Source: MED-G116 sp038107835 (GTDB lineage Bacteria > Pseudomonadota > Alphaproteobacteria > Puniceispirillales > Puniceispirillaceae). From it: 64,000 bases of DNA. The position numbers and the translations under genes are program-made. The first letter of the stretch is position 1. Every line of letters starts with the position of its first letter. The notes under the pieces are model-generated. The model saw nothing but the letters and a program-made list of their open reading frames with translations, had not been told where the DNA came from and searched no databases. Of the stretch, positions 62,935-64,000 are shown in pieces. The stretch lies in the NCBI GenBank assembly GCA_038107835.1, contig JAYNHH010000007.1:30667-94666 (forward strand). The letters run 5' to 3'.

Positions 62935-64000
62935 ATGCATGCTTACCGTTCCCACAATTGTGTTGAATTATCCGAGGCCAATGTCGGTGAAAAAGTCCGG
63001 CTGTCGGGCTGGATCAACCGTAAGCGTGATCATGGTCAACTGGTCTTTGTTGATCTGCGTGATCATTATGGCCTGACCCAATGTGTCATCGACTCCTCGG
63101 ACGCCTGCTTTGAAATGGTTGAGGCAACGCGACTTGAGTCAGTTGTGACGGTGACGGGTGAGGTGTTGAAACGGAGTGACGAGACCATCAACACCAGCCT
63201 GCCGACGGGCCATATTGAAGTGCGGATCGAGGAATTTTCGGTGCAGTCGGCGGCGGATACCTTGCCGTTGCAGGTCAATTCAGATGAGGATTCGGGCGAG
63301 GAAACGAGATTGCGGTATCGTTATCTTGATCTGCGCCGCACACGCCCACACGGCAATATCATGCTGCGCGCCCAGATCATCCAGTCAATTCGGGCCCGCA
63401 TGGTCGCCCTTGGCTTCACCGAGTTCCAGACTCCCATTCTAACAGCTTCCTCTCCCGAGGGCGCGCGTGATTTCCTTGTGCCAGCACGGCTGCATCCGGG
63501 AAAATTCTACGCGCTGCCGCAGGCACCCCAGCAGTTCAAGCAGTTGATCATGGTGTCCGGCTTTGACCGCTATTTCCAGATCGCCCCCTGTTTTCGTGAC
63601 GAGGATAGCCGTGCGGATCGCAGTCCGGGCGAATTTTACCAGCTTGACCTCGAGATGAGCTTCGTTGAACAGCAGGATGTTTTTGATGCTGTTGAACCGG
63701 TTATCAGAGGGGTATTTGAGGAATTTTCCGATAAGACCATCGACAGTGAGTTCGTGCATATTCCCTATGCGGACGCGATGCTCAAATATGGCAATGACAA
63801 GCCGGACTTGCGCGTGCCTTTCGAAATCACTGATGTCACTGAGATTTTTCGCGACTCAGGGTTTTCAATTTTTGCCAGGAATGTGGAAAAGGGTGCTGTT
63901 GTGCGGGCCGTGCCCGGCCCAAAATGTGGCAGCCGCGCCATCGCTGACAGGATGAACAGCTGGGCGCAGTCCGAAGGCGCGCCGGGCATGGGCTATATCA
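62935..64000 (+). CDS. aspS: Aspartate--tRNA ligase (5' part)
   Basis: The first 355 residues of class IIb AspRS; the gene continues past the window. The start at 62935 (MHAYRSHNCVEL) has GGAG eight bases upstream, better than the ATG at 62929. The OB-fold anticodon-binding domain (about 1-105) is followed by the catalytic core with YLDLRRTRPHGNIMLR, the class II motif 2 region FRDEDSRADR and QLDLEMSFVE, and then the GAD-type insertion (KCGSRAIADRMNSWAQ). Whether it charges only tRNA-Asp cannot be judged here. Confidence 0.96.
   Translation, partial: MHAYRSHNCVELSEANVGEKVRLSGWINRKRDHGQLVFVDLRDHYGLTQCVIDSSDACFEMVEATRLESVVTVTGEVLKRSDETINTSLPTGHIEVRIEEFSVQSAADTLPLQVNSDEDSGEETRLRYRYLDLRRTRPHGNIMLRAQIIQSIRARMVALGFTEFQTPILTASSPEGARDFLVPARLHPGKFYALPQAPQQFKQLIMVSGFDRYFQIAPCFRDEDSRADRSPGEFYQLDLEMSFVEQQDVFDAVEPVIRGVFEEFSDKTIDSEFVHIPYADAMLKYGNDKPDLRVPFEITDVTEIFRDSGFSIFARNVEKGAVVRAVPGPKCGSRAIADRMNSWAQSEGAPGMGYI

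Overview
The window is a 64 kb piece of an alphaproteobacterial chromosome, almost entirely housekeeping genes. Evidence for the group: the TCA block sdhAB-zapE-mdh-sucCD-sucAB-lpd; F1-ATPase genes atpHAGDC without the Fo genes; the rplU-rpmA-obg-proB-proA-nadD-rsfS-rlmH run; a HIG1-type small membrane protein; the long two-domain dCTP deaminase; PduO-type corrinoid adenosyltransferase; and the DUF484/xerC pair. A marine, SAR116-like or Rhodospirillales-related organism is my inference. The run of exactly 100 N flanked by identical 55-bp ends points to a draft or metagenome assembly.

Layout. 1-11.7 kb: the oxidative half of the TCA cycle, read rightwards. 11.8-14.1 kb (minus): xerC, a DUF484 protein and transaldolase. 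14.2-21.6 kb (plus): priA, then the F1-ATPase operon. 21.6-32.8 kb (minus): rppH, ctpA, gpmI, rlmH, rsfS, nadD, proA, proB, obgE, L27, L21 and an enolase-superfamily dehydratase. 32.9-33.0 kb: scaffold gap. 33.0-37.4 kb (plus): DM13 protein, HAD phosphatase, folB, methyltransferase, chorismate mutase, tyrA. 37.4-46.5 kb, mostly minus: a YdcF protein, a plus-strand zinc-ribbon protein, lysA, an unlisted 41-residue LptM-type lipoprotein, argH, a plus-strand TlpA thioredoxin, etfAB, corrinoid adenosyltransferase, HIG1 protein, folD, yggT. 46.6-49.5 kb (plus): SCO1/SenC protein, then an accessory-looking pair (outer-membrane-type protein and LuxR regulator). 49.5-52.2 kb (minus): acs, recX. 52.3-58.4 kb (plus): ABC-2 permease, dcd, argD, argF, hslO, lipoprotein. 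58.4-60.6 kb (minus): trkH, folE. 60.6-64 kb (plus): DJ-1-like protein, DUF1289 protein, homocysteine methyltransferase, and aspS running off the end.

The genes supply central carbon oxidation, ATP synthesis, arginine, proline, lysine and tyrosine synthesis, folate and NAD synthesis, ribosome assembly and envelope maintenance. No insertion sequence, prophage, CRISPR array, rRNA or tRNA was seen, and I did not find a clearly new multi-gene system. The most notable points are: an intrinsic terminator packed against the sucC ribosome-binding site; a strong promoter directly followed by a terminator-like hairpin in front of rplU; a histone-H1-like tail on L21; absence of envC and ftsEX from both loci where they are usually found in relatives; a shortened ATPase epsilon subunit; a receiver domain without its usual phosphorylation residues; a DJ-1 fold without its nucleophile; and a possible Slam-like outer-membrane protein.
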